DNA from: Alphaproteobacteria bacterium
GTDB taxonomy: Bacteria > Pseudomonadota > Alphaproteobacteria > UBA8366 > Aestuariispiraceae
Length of the DNA: 64,000 nt
Direction of reading: 5' to 3'
NCBI GenBank assembly: GCA_030065235.1
Contig: JASJDC010000004.1
Location: forward strand, 62,001-126,000
Below the pieces are notes generated by a model. That model searched no databases. It had not been told where the DNA came from and saw nothing but the letters and a program-made list of their open reading frames with translations. The translations under genes were made by a program, and so were the position numbers. Every line of letters begins with the position of its first letter. Position 1 is the first letter of the stretch. Positions 45,443 through 54,931 of this stretch are shown piece after piece.

Positions 45443-46957
45443 ATGAGTACGGCATTTGCCCCACGTCGGCTGTTGGCGGCGACGGCGATCGCGTTCGGCG
45501 CGTTCGCTGCGATGGCGCCCTCGGCCTGGGCCGAAGCGCTTAATCTGCGCATCGTCCATGTCAACGATATCGACCGGATGAGCGACAGCAAGGGCCGCGG
45601 CGGCCTCGCCAAGCTCGCCACGGTCGTCAAGGAGGCCAAATCGGGCGCTGAGAATGTCCTGGTCACGCACGGCGGCGACACGATCGCGCCGAGCATCCTG
45701 TCCTCCATCGACCAGGGCGCGCATTTCATCGATCTTTTGAACCAGCTTGGGATCGACGTATTGGTCCTGGGCAACCACGAATATGATTTCGGCCCGGCCG
45801 TCATGTCCCAGCGTGTCAGCGAGGCCCAGTTCCCCGTCCTGTCCGCGAACTCGATCGCGCCGGGCGGCGGTTTGCCGGAGGGCGTTCTGGCCAACACGAC
45901 CTGGAGCTTCGGCGACTGGACCATCGGCATGTTCGGCCTGACGACGCCCACCACCGTCGAACGGGCCAGCCCGGCGCCGGTGACCTTCGGCGATGTGACC
46001 GAGGTCGCCGCCGCGCAAGCCGAGGCCTTGACCGAGGCCGGCGCCGATTTCGTCATCGCTCTGTCGCACACCACGGTCTCCGAAGACGAACGCTTGATCG
46101 AGCAAGCCGCCGCGCCGTTGATCCTGGGCGGGGACGACCACGATCTGCGGGTGAAATGGTTCGGCAAGACCGCCTTCGTCGAATCCGCCAGCCAGGCCGA
46201 TTTCGTCACCGTGATCGATCTGACCATGGAGAAGGACGAGGACGGTGAAGTCTCTTGGTACGCCGCCTACGATCTGATCAACACGCTCGGCGTCGAGCCC
46301 GACCCCGAAATGACCGCTGCGATCGCGGTCTATGAGGGCCGCCTGGACGCCGAGTTGAATGTCGAGATCGGCGCCACCGCGACCGCCTTGGACACGCGCC
46401 GGCCCAGCGTGCGCGGCGGTGAAAACGCGTTCGGCAGCTTGGTCGCCGACGCGATGCGCATGGCCGTCGAGGCCGATATCGGCATCACCAATGGCGGCGG
46501 CATCCGGGCCGACCGCGAATACGCCCCGGGCACGGTCCTGACCCGCAAGGACATTCTGGCCGAACTGCCTTTCGGCAATCGCACCGTCCTTTTGGAAATG
46601 ACCGGCGCCCAGGTGCTGGCGGCGCTGGAAAACGGCTTCAGCAAGATCGAAGACGTCGCCGGCCGATTCCCGCATGTCTCGGGCATGACGGTGGTCTACA
46701 ACCCGGCCGCGCCGGCCGGCGCGCGCGTCGTGTCGGCCGAGGTCGGCGGGGCGGCGCTGGATCCGGCCAAGACCTATCGCCTGGCGACCAACGACTATAT
46801 GGCCAAAGGCGGCGACGGTTACGCGTCCTTCCTGGAAGCCAAGGTCATCATTGATTCGACCTCCGGCGAGTATATGGCCAGTCAAGTGATGGACTTCATC
46901 GCCGACGCCGGCGAGGTGTCGCCTGCGGTCGAAGGCCGGTTGACGATCGCTCAATAG
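45443..46957 (+). CDS. Periplasmic metallophosphatase/5'-nucleotidase family protein with substituted metal ligands
   Basis: A 504-residue protein with a signal peptide (about residues 1-30, ending PSAWA). The N-terminal domain is a calcineurin-like phosphoesterase: GGDT (78-81) and GNHEYDFG (110-117) are intact, but the DxH motif reads HVNDIDRM, with Asp44 in place of the His, and the later GHxH motif reads GGDDHDL. The C-terminal 5_nucleotid_C domain is recognisable from ITNGGGIRAD and YRLATNDYMAKGGDGY. It would hydrolyse nucleotides or other phosphoesters in the periplasm, unless the substitutions alter metal binding. GGGAG lies before the ATG. A good terminator follows. Confidence 0.85.
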   Translation: MSTAFAPRRLLAATAIAFGAFAAMAPSAWAEALNLRIVHVNDIDRMSDSKGRGGLAKLATVVKEAKSGAENVLVTHGGDTIAPSILSSIDQGAHFIDLLNQLGIDVLVLGNHEYDFGPAVMSQRVSEAQFPVLSANSIAPGGGLPEGVLANTTWSFGDWTIGMFGLTTPTTVERASPAPVTFGDVTEVAAAQAEALTEAGADFVIALSHTTVSEDERLIEQAAAPLILGGDDHDLRVKWFGKTAFVESASQADFVTVIDLTMEKDEDGEVSWYAAYDLINTLGVEPDPEMTAAIAVYEGRLDAELNVEIGATATALDTRRPSVRGGENAFGSLVADAMRMAVEADIGITNGGGIRADREYAPGTVLTRKDILAELPFGNRTVLLEMTGAQVLAALENGFSKIEDVAGRFPHVSGMTVVYNPAAPAGARVVSAEVGGAALDPAKTYRLATNDYMAKGGDGYASFLEAKVIIDSTSGEYMASQVMDFIADAGEVSPAVEGRLTIAQ

Positions 46958-47003
46958 GGGCGCGTTCGACGCGCGTCCTTATCGGATGGCGGTGATATCT
47001 GTG

Positions 47004-47038
47004 GGGCCGTCGGCGTCGCGCCGGCGGCCCTTTCCTTT
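47004..47038 (+). terminator. Rho-independent terminator after the metallophosphatase gene
   Basis: GGGCCGTCGGCG (47004-47015) pairs with CGCCGGCGGCCC (47019-47030) at 11 of 12 positions around a TCG loop and is followed by TTTCCTTT. It lies 46 bases beyond the stop codon. Confidence 0.75.
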
Positions 47039-47212
47039 AAGCCTGCAAGAATTGACCGGCGCCGCGCAGGCTCTGGGAAAGCTTTTCCCGACGAACCGGC
47101 CGAGCCGCTTTGGCGGCGGTCTAACCGCTTGAAACAAGGGGCTGCGTCCGCCGTCCCCCTTGGCACGCCGCATGCTTTGACCCTCAGACGCATTCTGTTT
47201 GGTCAAGCGCAG

Positions 47213-47710
47213 ATGACTTTGGACAGTCTTTTTTCGATCTTCAAACGCCGGCCGGAGGGCGAGCCCGCTCTGGCCGACGCGCGGGCGCGTGTGCCTCAGA
47301 TCGCCAAACTTGGCGGCCCGGCGCGCCAAATCGCGGCGCCGCCGGAGACAGCCGCGCGGCAGCCCGCCGGTCCGGTCGATCAGGTACAGATCAGCGCCCA
47401 GGCCGCCTTCGTCCTGGCCGCCTCTCAGTATAATCCCAGCGCTATCACAGAGACCGAAACCCAGCGCATGAGCGACGGCCTCTATCAAGGTAAGGCGATC
47501 TCAGCCCGCGATCGGGCGATCCTGGTCAAAGGCCCGCAATCGGGCGCCGAGCGATTCGGGTCGCAGAACGCGCCGCGCAACCTGTTGGCGGCGTTCCAGA
47601 CCGACATCAGCGACGCGTTGGGCCGCAGCGATTTCGTCACCGTCGAAACAAGTTCGCGCGCCGTCTCGATCCTCGGACGCGTCGCGAGCCTTCGGGAAGT
47701 CATTCTATAA
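47213..47710 (+). CDS. Hypothetical protein
   Basis: A 165-residue protein, not recognised. It has no signal peptide or membrane segment. The N-terminus (MTLDSLFSIFKRRPEGE) is basic and amphipathic, then come a Pro/Ala-rich region and a helical C-terminal part with FQTDISDALGRSDFVTVETSSRAVSILG. ATG 47213 is preferred to an upstream TTG; the Shine-Dalgarno is weak. It sits between a terminator and ctaA and appears to be a single gene. Codon use resembles its neighbours, which supports its being coding. Confidence 0.55.
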   Translation: MTLDSLFSIFKRRPEGEPALADARARVPQIAKLGGPARQIAAPPETAARQPAGPVDQVQISAQAAFVLAASQYNPSAITETETQRMSDGLYQGKAISARDRAILVKGPQSGAERFGSQNAPRNLLAAFQTDISDALGRSDFVTVETSSRAVSILGRVASLREVIL

Positions 47711-47796
47711 GCGCGGCTTCGCGTGCGCAGGACCGGCCCGGCGCGACGCCGTGTCAGACTTGTTGAGACGCCTGCGAAGGCTGTATAGCGCTGCCT

Positions 47797-48882
47797 ATGA
47801 GTGAGCTTTCCAGCGAATCCCGTCTGTCTTTGGCGCCGGCGGCCGATATGGCGTCCAGGACCCGCGCGGTCGGCCTTTGGCTGGCCGCCTCGGCCGCTAT
47901 GGTCTTTATCATGATGCTGATCGGGGCGATCACCCGGCTCACAGAATCCGGCTTGAGCATGGTTGAATGGCGCCCGTTGATCGGGGCCTTGCCGCCGCTC
48001 TCCGAGGCTGAATGGGTCCGGGTGTTCGAACTTTATCGCCAGACCTCGGAATATCAGCTCGCCAACGCCGGTATGACTCTGGCCGAGTTCAAAGCGATCT
48101 TCTGGTGGGAGTATATCCACCGCCTGTGGGGCCGGTTAATCGGCGTCGTCTACGCCGTGCCGTTTTTCTTCTTTCTCTGGCGCGGCTGGATCCCGGCAGC
48201 CGCAAAGCCGCATCTCTGGATTCTCCTGGCGCTGGGCGGCCTGCAGGGCGTGATCGGCTGGTGGATGGTGAAGAGCGGCTTTGTCGACCGCACCGATGTC
48301 AGCCAATACCGTCTGGCGCTGCATCTCGGCATGGCCTTCTTCATCCTCGGCTATTTGTTCTGGATGACGCTCAGTTTTCTCTGGCCGGTCGAGCGGGGCC
48401 GCGCCGCCGCGCCGCGCGGGTTCCGCCGGCTGAGCGCCTGGACGCACGCGGTGGTGTTCGTCACCGTGGTCAGCGGCGCCTTTGTCGCCGGCTCAAACGC
48501 TGGGTTCATCTATAATGACTGGCCGCTGATGAATGGCGCGCTGACGCCGGACGATTTCTGGACCTTGACCCCTTGGTGGGCGAGCGCTTTTGAGGAGCAC
48601 GGCGTCATCCAATTCAACCACCGCCTGCTGGCTTACGCGACGGTCGGCGTCGGAACGGCGGTCTGGATCGCTGCGCGAAGGATCGACTTGGCGCCGCGCG
48701 CGCGCCTGGCGGTCACCGCGCTGGTCTGCGGCGTCTGGCTTCAGGCGGCGTTGGGCGTGGCCACCCTTGTCCTGGTCGTGCCGATCACGCTCGCCACCCT
48801 GCATCAGGCGGGGGCGGCGACGGTCTTTTGCCTCACTCTTTGGCTGTTGAAAGAAGTCCGCGGGCGAACCGGTAAAGCTTGA
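47797..48882 (+). CDS. ctaA: Heme A synthase
   Basis: A 361-residue COX15/CtaA membrane enzyme with eight hydrophobic helices, oxidising the C8 methyl of heme O to heme A for cytochrome c oxidase. GAITRLTESGLSMVEWRP (type 2 CtaA signature), FWWEYIHRLWGRLIG, LALHLGMAFFI, IQFNHRLLAY and TLHQAGA supply the conserved heme-ligand histidines. No cta neighbours are present. Upstream GGCTGT contains no strong Shine-Dalgarno; the ATG at 47797 fits the family length. Confidence 0.93.
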   Translation: MSELSSESRLSLAPAADMASRTRAVGLWLAASAAMVFIMMLIGAITRLTESGLSMVEWRPLIGALPPLSEAEWVRVFELYRQTSEYQLANAGMTLAEFKAIFWWEYIHRLWGRLIGVVYAVPFFFFLWRGWIPAAAKPHLWILLALGGLQGVIGWWMVKSGFVDRTDVSQYRLALHLGMAFFILGYLFWMTLSFLWPVERGRAAAPRGFRRLSAWTHAVVFVTVVSGAFVAGSNAGFIYNDWPLMNGALTPDDFWTLTPWWASAFEEHGVIQFNHRLLAYATVGVGTAVWIAARRIDLAPRARLAVTALVCGVWLQAALGVATLVLVVPITLATLHQAGAATVFCLTLWLLKEVRGRTGKA

Positions 48883-49116
48883 CCGGCGATCTTAAGATTT
48901 CCGCCAGAGAGCACGATCTCGGACCGATAACGCGCGGGGAGGGGCGCGCCTCACTCTATCGTCTCACGCCTTTTACAATTTGTTCATAACTGATCGTGTA
49001 AACGGATTGTGGGGGGAATGAATCGGTCGTCGGAGCAACAACGCCGTTTCGCCGCACTGTTGGTCGGGCGGTGAGCATCGAGCGTTTTGGGCTGCAACTG
49101 CTCGGACTGTGTATTC

Positions 49117-50895
49117 ATGGCGCGGGACTTTATGACTTTCAAAGCGACACAGCAAACAACCGTATTCAACGCGTCGGGCGACGATTCCGCGCGCCTGGCG
49201 CAGATCGCCGGGTCGGTGTGCGCGGGGGCGAACGCTTCGGGGCCGGCGCTGCCTGTCGACATGGCGCTTGATGCATTGTCCCAGTCCGGCGACCTCGCCT
49301 ATGTCTGGGACTTCACCAGCGACGAAATCCGCTGGTTCGGCGATCTCAGCATCGCGTTGGGCGTCGATGGCCCCGAAAGCCTGAGCAATGGCGAGCGTTT
49401 TCATGAACGCGTCAATGTCGAAGACCTGACGCAACGTCTGCAAAGCCTCGGTCTGCATATGCAGGATAACGGCATCTTCGACTGCGAATATCGCCTGCGT
49501 CAGGATTCGGGCGATTTCGTCTGGGTTCACGAAAAAGGCAAGATCGCCTCCGACCGGGACGGCGAACCCTCATCCCTCGCCGGCGTCATCCGTCCAATCA
49601 CCCGTCGCAAGCACCAGGAACGGCTGCTCGAGCACAAGGCGACCTATGACGAACTGACGGGGCATTTCAACAAGGCGCGGCTGAGCGAAACACTGCATAC
49701 GACCTTGGCCTACAACAAACGCTACGCTGTCAAAGGCGGCTATCTGGCCGTCGGCATCGACAAACTGGCGATGGTCAATGACGCCTACGGCTACACAGTC
49801 GCCGATCTGGTGATCCTGGGCGTCAGCCATCGTATTGAACGCTGTCTGCGCGTGACCGACCGAATCGGCCGGCTCGGCGGAGACAGGTTTGGGATCGTCT
49901 TGCCGGAAGCCAGTGATGAAGGTCTGGCTCAGGCCGCCGAGAAAATCCTGGCCGCGGTGAGCAGTGAGCCGATCGATACGCCGGAAGGGCCGATCCATGT
50001 GACGATTTCGATCGGCGGCGTCGAGGTGCCCGGCCAGATCGGCGATACGCAGGAGGCCATGACCGCGGCGGAAAGCGCCCTGCAGCTCGCCAAGGAGCGC
50101 GGCCGGAACTGCTATGTCGACTACCGGCTGTCCGACGAACAGCGCCAACATAACCGCGTGTCTCTCGATATCGGCGAACAGGTGCTGAAGGCGCTCGATG
50201 AGGATCGCGTCGTTTTCGCCTATCAACCGGTGGTGAACACGGTGACGAAAGAGACGGCCTATTACGAAACGCTGTTGCGTCTGCGGGAGCCGAACGGCGA
50301 TGTCATACCCGCCGGCGACTTCGTGCCCGTGGCGGAAAAGATGGGCCTGATGCGCATGCTGGATCGGCGGGCGCTGGAAATCGCCGTCGCCGATCTGATC
50401 GCCTATCCGGATGTCACCCTGGCTTTGAACATTTCCAGCCTTACCGTCACCGACCCGTCCTGGCTGCGCCACTTGATCGGTCTGACCAAAGGCCGCGAGG
50501 ACCTCGCCCGGCGTCTGATCGTGGAAATCACCGAAACGGCCGCCCTGGAAGATTTCGAACTCTCCGAACGGTTCGTGAGCGCGGTGCGCAAATTGGGCTG
50601 CAAGGTCGCGCTGGACGATTTCGGCTCCGGCTATACCTCTTTCCGCCATATGAAAGTGCTGACGGTCGATATCGTTAAGATCGACGGCGCGTTCATCAAG
50701 GACGTGGCGAACAGCCCGGACAACAAGCTGTTCGTCCGAACGCTTCTCGGCCTGGCCGAAGGGTTCGGCCTGACGACCGTCGCCGAATGCGTCGAGACCG
50801 AAGCGGAAGTCGCGATCCTGGAAGATGAAGGGGCGGACTATCTGCAGGGCTGGTATTACGGACGTCCTGACACCGACCCGGCCTGGCGGATCTAA
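49117..50895 (+). CDS. PAS-GGDEF-EAL c-di-GMP signalling protein with degenerate GGDEF
   Basis: A 592-residue cytoplasmic protein without membrane segments. A PAS domain spans about residues 45-165 (WDFTSDEIRWFGDLS, FDCEYRLRQDSGDFVWVHEKGK). The GGDEF domain (about 170-330) has GGDRF at 254-258 in place of GGDEF, so it probably cannot make c-di-GMP. The EAL domain (about 345-590) keeps ETLLRL, NISSLT, EITETA, DDFGSGYTSF, VKIDGAFIK and ECVETE, so phosphodiesterase activity is plausible. ATG 49117 and 49132 are both possible starts. Located beside phaR but transcribed in the opposite direction. Confidence 0.88.
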   Translation: MARDFMTFKATQQTTVFNASGDDSARLAQIAGSVCAGANASGPALPVDMALDALSQSGDLAYVWDFTSDEIRWFGDLSIALGVDGPESLSNGERFHERVNVEDLTQRLQSLGLHMQDNGIFDCEYRLRQDSGDFVWVHEKGKIASDRDGEPSSLAGVIRPITRRKHQERLLEHKATYDELTGHFNKARLSETLHTTLAYNKRYAVKGGYLAVGIDKLAMVNDAYGYTVADLVILGVSHRIERCLRVTDRIGRLGGDRFGIVLPEASDEGLAQAAEKILAAVSSEPIDTPEGPIHVTISIGGVEVPGQIGDTQEAMTAAESALQLAKERGRNCYVDYRLSDEQRQHNRVSLDIGEQVLKALDEDRVVFAYQPVVNTVTKETAYYETLLRLREPNGDVIPAGDFVPVAEKMGLMRMLDRRALEIAVADLIAYPDVTLALNISSLTVTDPSWLRHLIGLTKGREDLARRLIVEITETAALEDFELSERFVSAVRKLGCKVALDDFGSGYTSFRHMKVLTVDIVKIDGAFIKDVANSPDNKLFVRTLLGLAEGFGLTTVAECVETEAEVAILEDEGADYLQGWYYGRPDTDPAWRI

Positions 50896-50917
50896 TCGGC
50901 CCCGCCGTCGGCCGCTC

Positions 50918-51556
50918 TCAACCCTTTTGAATCGTCTTCAATTGGCGTTGCATTTCGTCGATCTGCTTTTGCAGCGCGTCGATTTGCGCATCGCCTTCGG
51001 GGGGCTTTACAGCGCCCGGCCCCGGCCCCGACGCTGCGCCCTGATCGCCCTGTGACAGCGTGTCGGGCGCGTCGGCCCCGGCGGCGGCCGGATTGAAGAA
51101 CTGCATCGCCTGTTCGAACATCGCGAGATTTTGTTTCGCGACATCGTCGAACTGCCCAAACGGAAACACTGATCCGAACGTATCCTCGAAATAGCCGCGC
51201 ATCTTGTCCTGGTTCTCGGCGAAAGAGCGCATCGTGAAATCGAGATATTTGGGCACCAGCATTTGCTGCATGTTGTCGCCGTAGAAGCTGATCAACTGGC
51301 GCAGGAACCCGATTGGCAGCAGGTTCTGGCCCTTGGCCTCCTCCTCGACGATGATTTGCGTCAGAACGGAACGGGTGATGTCATCGCCGCTCTTCGCGTC
51401 ATGAACGGCGAAATCGACGCCGTCTTTCACCATCTGGCATAAATGATCGAGGGTCACATAGCTGCTGGTCGCCGTATTATAGAGCCGGCGGTTGGCGTAT
51501 TTCTTGATCGTGATCGGCTCGGAATTCTCGCTATCCGTCGATTTTTTGGCCGCCAT
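50918..51556 (-). CDS. phaR: Polyhydroxyalkanoate synthesis repressor
   Basis: A 212-residue DNA- and PHB-binding repressor. ITIKKYANRRLYNTATSSYVTLDHLCQMVKDG (about residues 15-46) is the PHB/PHA accumulation DNA-binding domain, followed by the granule-associated region RQLISFYGDNMQQMLVPKYLDFTMRSF. The C-terminal tail ends in a short coiled coil (QIDALQKQIDEMQRQLKTI). MAAKKS is chosen as start because upstream residues have no family similarity. It is divergent from the phaC cluster, as is typical, and probably represses phasin and other PHB genes. Confidence 0.93.
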   Translation of the reverse strand: MAAKKSTDSENSEPITIKKYANRRLYNTATSSYVTLDHLCQMVKDGVDFAVHDAKSGDDITRSVLTQIIVEEEAKGQNLLPIGFLRQLISFYGDNMQQMLVPKYLDFTMRSFAENQDKMRGYFEDTFGSVFPFGQFDDVAKQNLAMFEQAMQFFNPAAAGADAPDTLSQGDQGAASGPGPGAVKPPEGDAQIDALQKQIDEMQRQLKTIQKG

Positions 51557-51744
51557 CGCTCTCCGTCCGCCGAAGGTTTCGCCAGTCCGGGCGCATGGAG
51601 CCGCATTTGGCCGCAAACGCCTTGTTAGTCTGTTATCATGGTCGATCTTGCGCGCCAAGCGCTGCGCTGCACCAAGACCTTTGGCGCCGGATCAATTGGC
51701 GAACCGGAATTGGCGCGACGCGGCGCGCGCCTTATAGTCCCCCG

Positions 51745-52191
51745 ATGACAGAGCCCCCGAACTACGACGAGCTCGCCAAACGGTACCTGACTTTATGGCA
51801 GGACTATATTGCTGGCGCCGCGGCCGATCCGGACGCCGCGAAGGCCATGACGGCGATGATGGCGGGCTGGCAGAATTTCGCAAACGCCGCCGGCGCCGCC
51901 TTCACCTCGGGCGGCCCGACAGAAGAGCAATCGGACAACAGGACGGACGCGGAATACCGCGCACAGGAAGAGTCGACATCAGCGCATGACGGTCCAGCAG
52001 AAGAGCCCCGGACGCGCCCGCCCCAAGGCGGCGCCACAGACGCGGCGCGGCCTCTATCCGCGGCCGATACCGCTGCATCTCGCCGGACCGATGATGGTCT
52101 ACGCGGCCTCCATCGGCGCCTTGCCGAGCTTGAACGCCGCGTTGAGCGGCTTGAAGCCGAAAGCCGCGCCGACCGGGCCCTGGAGCCCTGA
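51745..52191 (+). CDS. Small PHA-synthase-associated coiled-coil protein (PhaE/PhaM-like), overlapping phaC
   Basis: A 148-residue protein. The N-terminal helical part (NYDELAKRYLTLWQDYIAG and AMTAMMAGWQNFANAAG) resembles the start of PHA synthase accessory proteins such as PhaE or PhaM, and the C-terminus has a clear heptad pattern (LHRRLAELERRVERLEAES) that suits a coiled coil. The middle is Glu/Thr-rich and probably disordered. It overlaps the start of phaC by 206 bases in a different frame. It probably helps form or activate the synthase on PHB granules. The name is tentative, based on motif and context. Confidence 0.65.
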   Translation: MTEPPNYDELAKRYLTLWQDYIAGAAADPDAAKAMTAMMAGWQNFANAAGAAFTSGGPTEEQSDNRTDAEYRAQEESTSAHDGPAEEPRTRPPQGGATDAARPLSAADTAASRRTDDGLRGLHRRLAELERRVERLEAESRADRALEP

Positions 52192-53485
52192 TCCGGCTGA
52201 ATTCTGGCGCGCCTGGGCCAACGGCGCCGCCGCCGCTTTCGATGGGTCCGGTCTTGCAGCGAACGCCGCGCCTTTCGCCGGAACGGCCGAGTCGGCGCCG
52301 TTTCCCACGCCCGTTTGGGCGGCGTTCGGCCTGGCTCTCCAGTGCGGTGCGACAGCGGAGCTGCTGAACAGTCTCGGCGATCTTTTCGGGACCGGGCCTA
52401 CGCCGATCGAAGCGCTCGATCTGTCAGAGCTTCTCATGGCGATCGATTCCCGATTTCGGAACGATCTGACCGCGATGCTGGACGGGATCGAGACCTATCG
52501 CCGACACCCCTATGCGCGCGCGGTCCCGGAGCCGGCCATCGTCTGGCGAGAGGGCGCGTCCTGCCTGCAATACTTTAACGACGGGGCGCATCAGGGCCAC
52601 GGCGTTTCCGCGCGCCCGATCGCTTTGGTCACGCCGTCCCTGATCAATCGCGCCTATATTCTCGATTTGGACAGCGACACGAGCTTCTGCCGCAGTCTCC
52701 AGGCGATGGGCCTCGACGTCTTCCTGCTGGATTGGGGCGCGCCGGGGGCGGAGGAAAAACGGTTCGGACTGGACGAATATATCGCGCGCCTGGTGCGCGC
52801 CATCGACGCGATTGCGGCGTTTAGGGCCGATGAGTCGCGGACCCCCGCGACGATGGCGTTGGTCGGCTATTGCATGGGAGGGTTGCTGACCCTGCCGGCC
52901 GCCCTACAACGGCCGAAGACGGTTCGGAAACTCGCGCTCCTGGCCACCCCGTGGGACTTTCACGCCGAGGCGTCGCCCGATCCGCAGGCGATGCTGGCGC
53001 TGACCGACGCTCTGGAGCCGGTGCTGCGGACGTTGGATCATTTGCCGGTGGATATCATTCAGACCCTGTTCGCCGCCCTCGACCCGCTAACCGCCTTCCG
53101 CAAGTTCTCGCGCTTCGCCAAGGTCGACGCCGACACGCCGGAAGCGCGCCTGTTTGTCGCCCTGGAGGACTGGCTGAATGACGGCGTGTCGATGACCGCG
53201 CCGGTGGCGCGCGAAACGCTGGGCGGCTGGTACGGTCGGAACGAGACGGCGGCCGGCGCCTGGCGGATCGCCGGCCGGGTCGTCGATCCGGGCGACTTCT
53301 CAGGTCAGGCGATGGCGGTGATCCCGGCCGCCGATAAGATCGTGCCGCCGGCCTCGGCGCTGGCGATCACCGAACGTTTGGGGGACACGCGGCTGATCCG
53401 GCCCGCTTTGGGTCATATCGGCATGATGTCGAGCGAGCGCGCGCGCGATCTCTGGACCCGGATCGGGTCCTTCATCGCTGATTGA
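51986..53485 (+). CDS. phaC: Poly(3-hydroxyalkanoate) synthase
   Basis: A 499-residue alpha/beta-hydrolase polymerase of the class I/III type. VTPSLINRAYILDL, FLLDWGAPG, the lipase-like box GYCMGGLL with the catalytic Cys, LALLATPWDFHAE, PADKIVPP (catalytic Asp region) and PALGHIGMMS (catalytic His) are all present. It polymerises hydroxyacyl-CoA into granules. ATG 51986 is chosen because PRPIPLHLAG following it is typical of the subfamily, but an ATG at 52091 would also leave an overlap with the preceding gene. phaA follows. Confidence 0.88.
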   Translation: MTVQQKSPGRARPKAAPQTRRGLYPRPIPLHLAGPMMVYAASIGALPSLNAALSGLKPKAAPTGPWSPDPAEFWRAWANGAAAAFDGSGLAANAAPFAGTAESAPFPTPVWAAFGLALQCGATAELLNSLGDLFGTGPTPIEALDLSELLMAIDSRFRNDLTAMLDGIETYRRHPYARAVPEPAIVWREGASCLQYFNDGAHQGHGVSARPIALVTPSLINRAYILDLDSDTSFCRSLQAMGLDVFLLDWGAPGAEEKRFGLDEYIARLVRAIDAIAAFRADESRTPATMALVGYCMGGLLTLPAALQRPKTVRKLALLATPWDFHAEASPDPQAMLALTDALEPVLRTLDHLPVDIIQTLFAALDPLTAFRKFSRFAKVDADTPEARLFVALEDWLNDGVSMTAPVARETLGGWYGRNETAAGAWRIAGRVVDPGDFSGQAMAVIPAADKIVPPASALAITERLGDTRLIRPALGHIGMMSSERARDLWTRIGSFIAD

Positions 53486-53533
53486 CTGGGCCGATTGATT
53501 TGGCGGCCCAACTCGGCGGCCTGATTCGGCGGA

Positions 53534-53562
53534 TTGAGACCAAAGATTGGGTTCGATATAGT
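53534..53562 (+). promoter_or_regulatory. Candidate sigma-70 promoter of phaA
   Basis: TTGAGA (53534-53539) and TATAGT (53557-53562) are separated by 17 bases in the phaC-phaA gap, about 80 bases before the phaA start. Five of six bases match the sigma-70 -10 hexamer and four of six the -35. This suggests phaA can be transcribed independently of phaC. Confidence 0.5.
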
Positions 53563-53643
53563 CCGCGCCAGTGACGAACAGCCGCGACCCTGCGCCGTCA
53601 GCCGCCGGCCCGGGGCGCAACACCCGAAAAGGAGTTTCCCCTT

Positions 53644-54819
53644 ATGACCGATGTTGTTATCGCCAGCGCCGCCAGAACGCCGGTCGGCGCGTTCAACGGC
53701 GCCTTGAGCACCGTTTCCGCCTCCGACCTGGGCGCGATCGCCGTCAAGGAAGCGCTCTCCCGCGCCGGTGTGGATGGGGCCGATGTGGATGAAGCGATTC
53801 TCGGTCAGGTCCTGACCGGCGCCGTCGGTCAAAACCCGGCGCGCCAGGCCGCGATGGACGCCGGGATCCCGCAGGAGCGCACGGCCGTGACCATCAACCA
53901 GGTCTGCGGCTCTGGCCTGCGGGCGGTCGCCTTGGGCCGTCAGGCGATCATGTCGGGCGACAGCGCCATCGTCGTCGCCGGCGGTCAGGAAAGCATGAGC
54001 CTGGCGCCGCACGCCGCTCATCTGCGCACCGGCAAGAAGATGGGCGATTTCGAGTTCACCGACACGATGATCAAGGACGGGTTGTGGTGCGCTTTCAACG
54101 GCTATCACATGGGCACGACGGCCGAGAATGTCGCTGAAAAGTGGCAGTTGACACGCGATCAGCAGGACGAATTCGCCGCAGCCTCGCAACAGAAGGCGGA
54201 AGCGGCGCAGAAGTCCAACCGGTTCGCGGACGAAATCGCCCCGGTCACGATCAAGACCCGCAAAGGGGAAACCGTGGTCGACGCCGATGAGTATCCGCGC
54301 CACGGCACGACGGTCGAGACCTTGGGCAAGCTCCGCCCGGCCTTCGCTAAGGACGGCACGGTCACGGCCGGCAACGCGTCGGGCATCAATGACGGGGCCG
54401 CGGCGACGGTCCTGATGTCAGCCGAGGAGGCCGCGAAACGCGGCATCGAGCCTTTGGCGCGCATCGCCTCCTTCGCCACCGTCGGCGTTGATCCGGCGAT
54501 CATGGGCACCGGGCCGATTCCGGCCTCACGTCTGGCGCTCGAGCGCGCTGGCTGGACGATCAACGACCTTGATCTGATCGAATCGAACGAGGCCTTCGCG
54601 GCGCAATCGCTGGCCGTCGCCAAGGATCTCGGCTTCGACATGGAGAAGGTGAACGTCAATGGCGGGGCGATCGCGATCGGCCATCCGATCGGCGCCAGCG
54701 GCGCGCGCATCCTGAACACCCTGCTGCACGAGATGAAGCGCCGGGACGCCAAAAAAGGTCTGGCGACCCTCTGCATCGGCGGCGGCATGGGCGTCGCCAT
54801 GTGTCTCGCCCGCGACTAG
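53644..54819 (+). CDS. phaA: Acetyl-CoA acetyltransferase (PHB beta-ketothiolase)
   Basis: A 391-residue biosynthetic thiolase condensing two acetyl-CoA into acetoacetyl-CoA. The nucleophile is C88 in [50 protein letters not shown] (catalytic His) and the second Cys in [12 protein letters not shown] are present. It lies 158 bases after phaC with a promoter-like sequence, and is followed by a terminator. phaB, the reductase needed between PhaA and PhaC, is not in the window. AAAGGAG precedes the ATG. Confidence 0.95.
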   Translation: MTDVVIASAARTPVGAFNGALSTVSASDLGAIAVKEALSRAGVDGADVDEAILGQVLTGAVGQNPARQAAMDAGIPQERTAVTINQVCGSGLRAVALGRQAIMSGDSAIVVAGGQESMSLAPHAAHLRTGKKMGDFEFTDTMIKDGLWCAFNGYHMGTTAENVAEKWQLTRDQQDEFAAASQQKAEAAQKSNRFADEIAPVTIKTRKGETVVDADEYPRHGTTVETLGKLRPAFAKDGTVTAGNASGINDGAAATVLMSAEEAAKRGIEPLARIASFATVGVDPAIMGTGPIPASRLALERAGWTINDLDLIESNEAFAAQSLAVAKDLGFDMEKVNVNGGAIAIGHPIGASGARILNTLLHEMKRRDAKKGLATLCIGGGMGVAMCLARD

Positions 54820-54890
54820 TGGCCTCCGATCGGCCGGGCGCGGGCGGTTCAAGACGCCGCGCTCCTCCGAATCGGCCCATCGCACAAAGG

Positions 54891-54931
54891 ACCCGGCGTC
54901 GCCGTAGATCGGCGGCCCGGGTTCTTTTTTT
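54891..54931 (+). terminator. Rho-independent terminator of phaA
   Basis: An imperfect GC-rich hairpin (ACCCGG-CGTCGCCG with CGGCGGCCCGGGT) is followed by a run of eight T on the plus strand. It lies about 70 bases after the phaA stop. It separates phaA from the sRNA candidate downstream. Confidence 0.7.
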
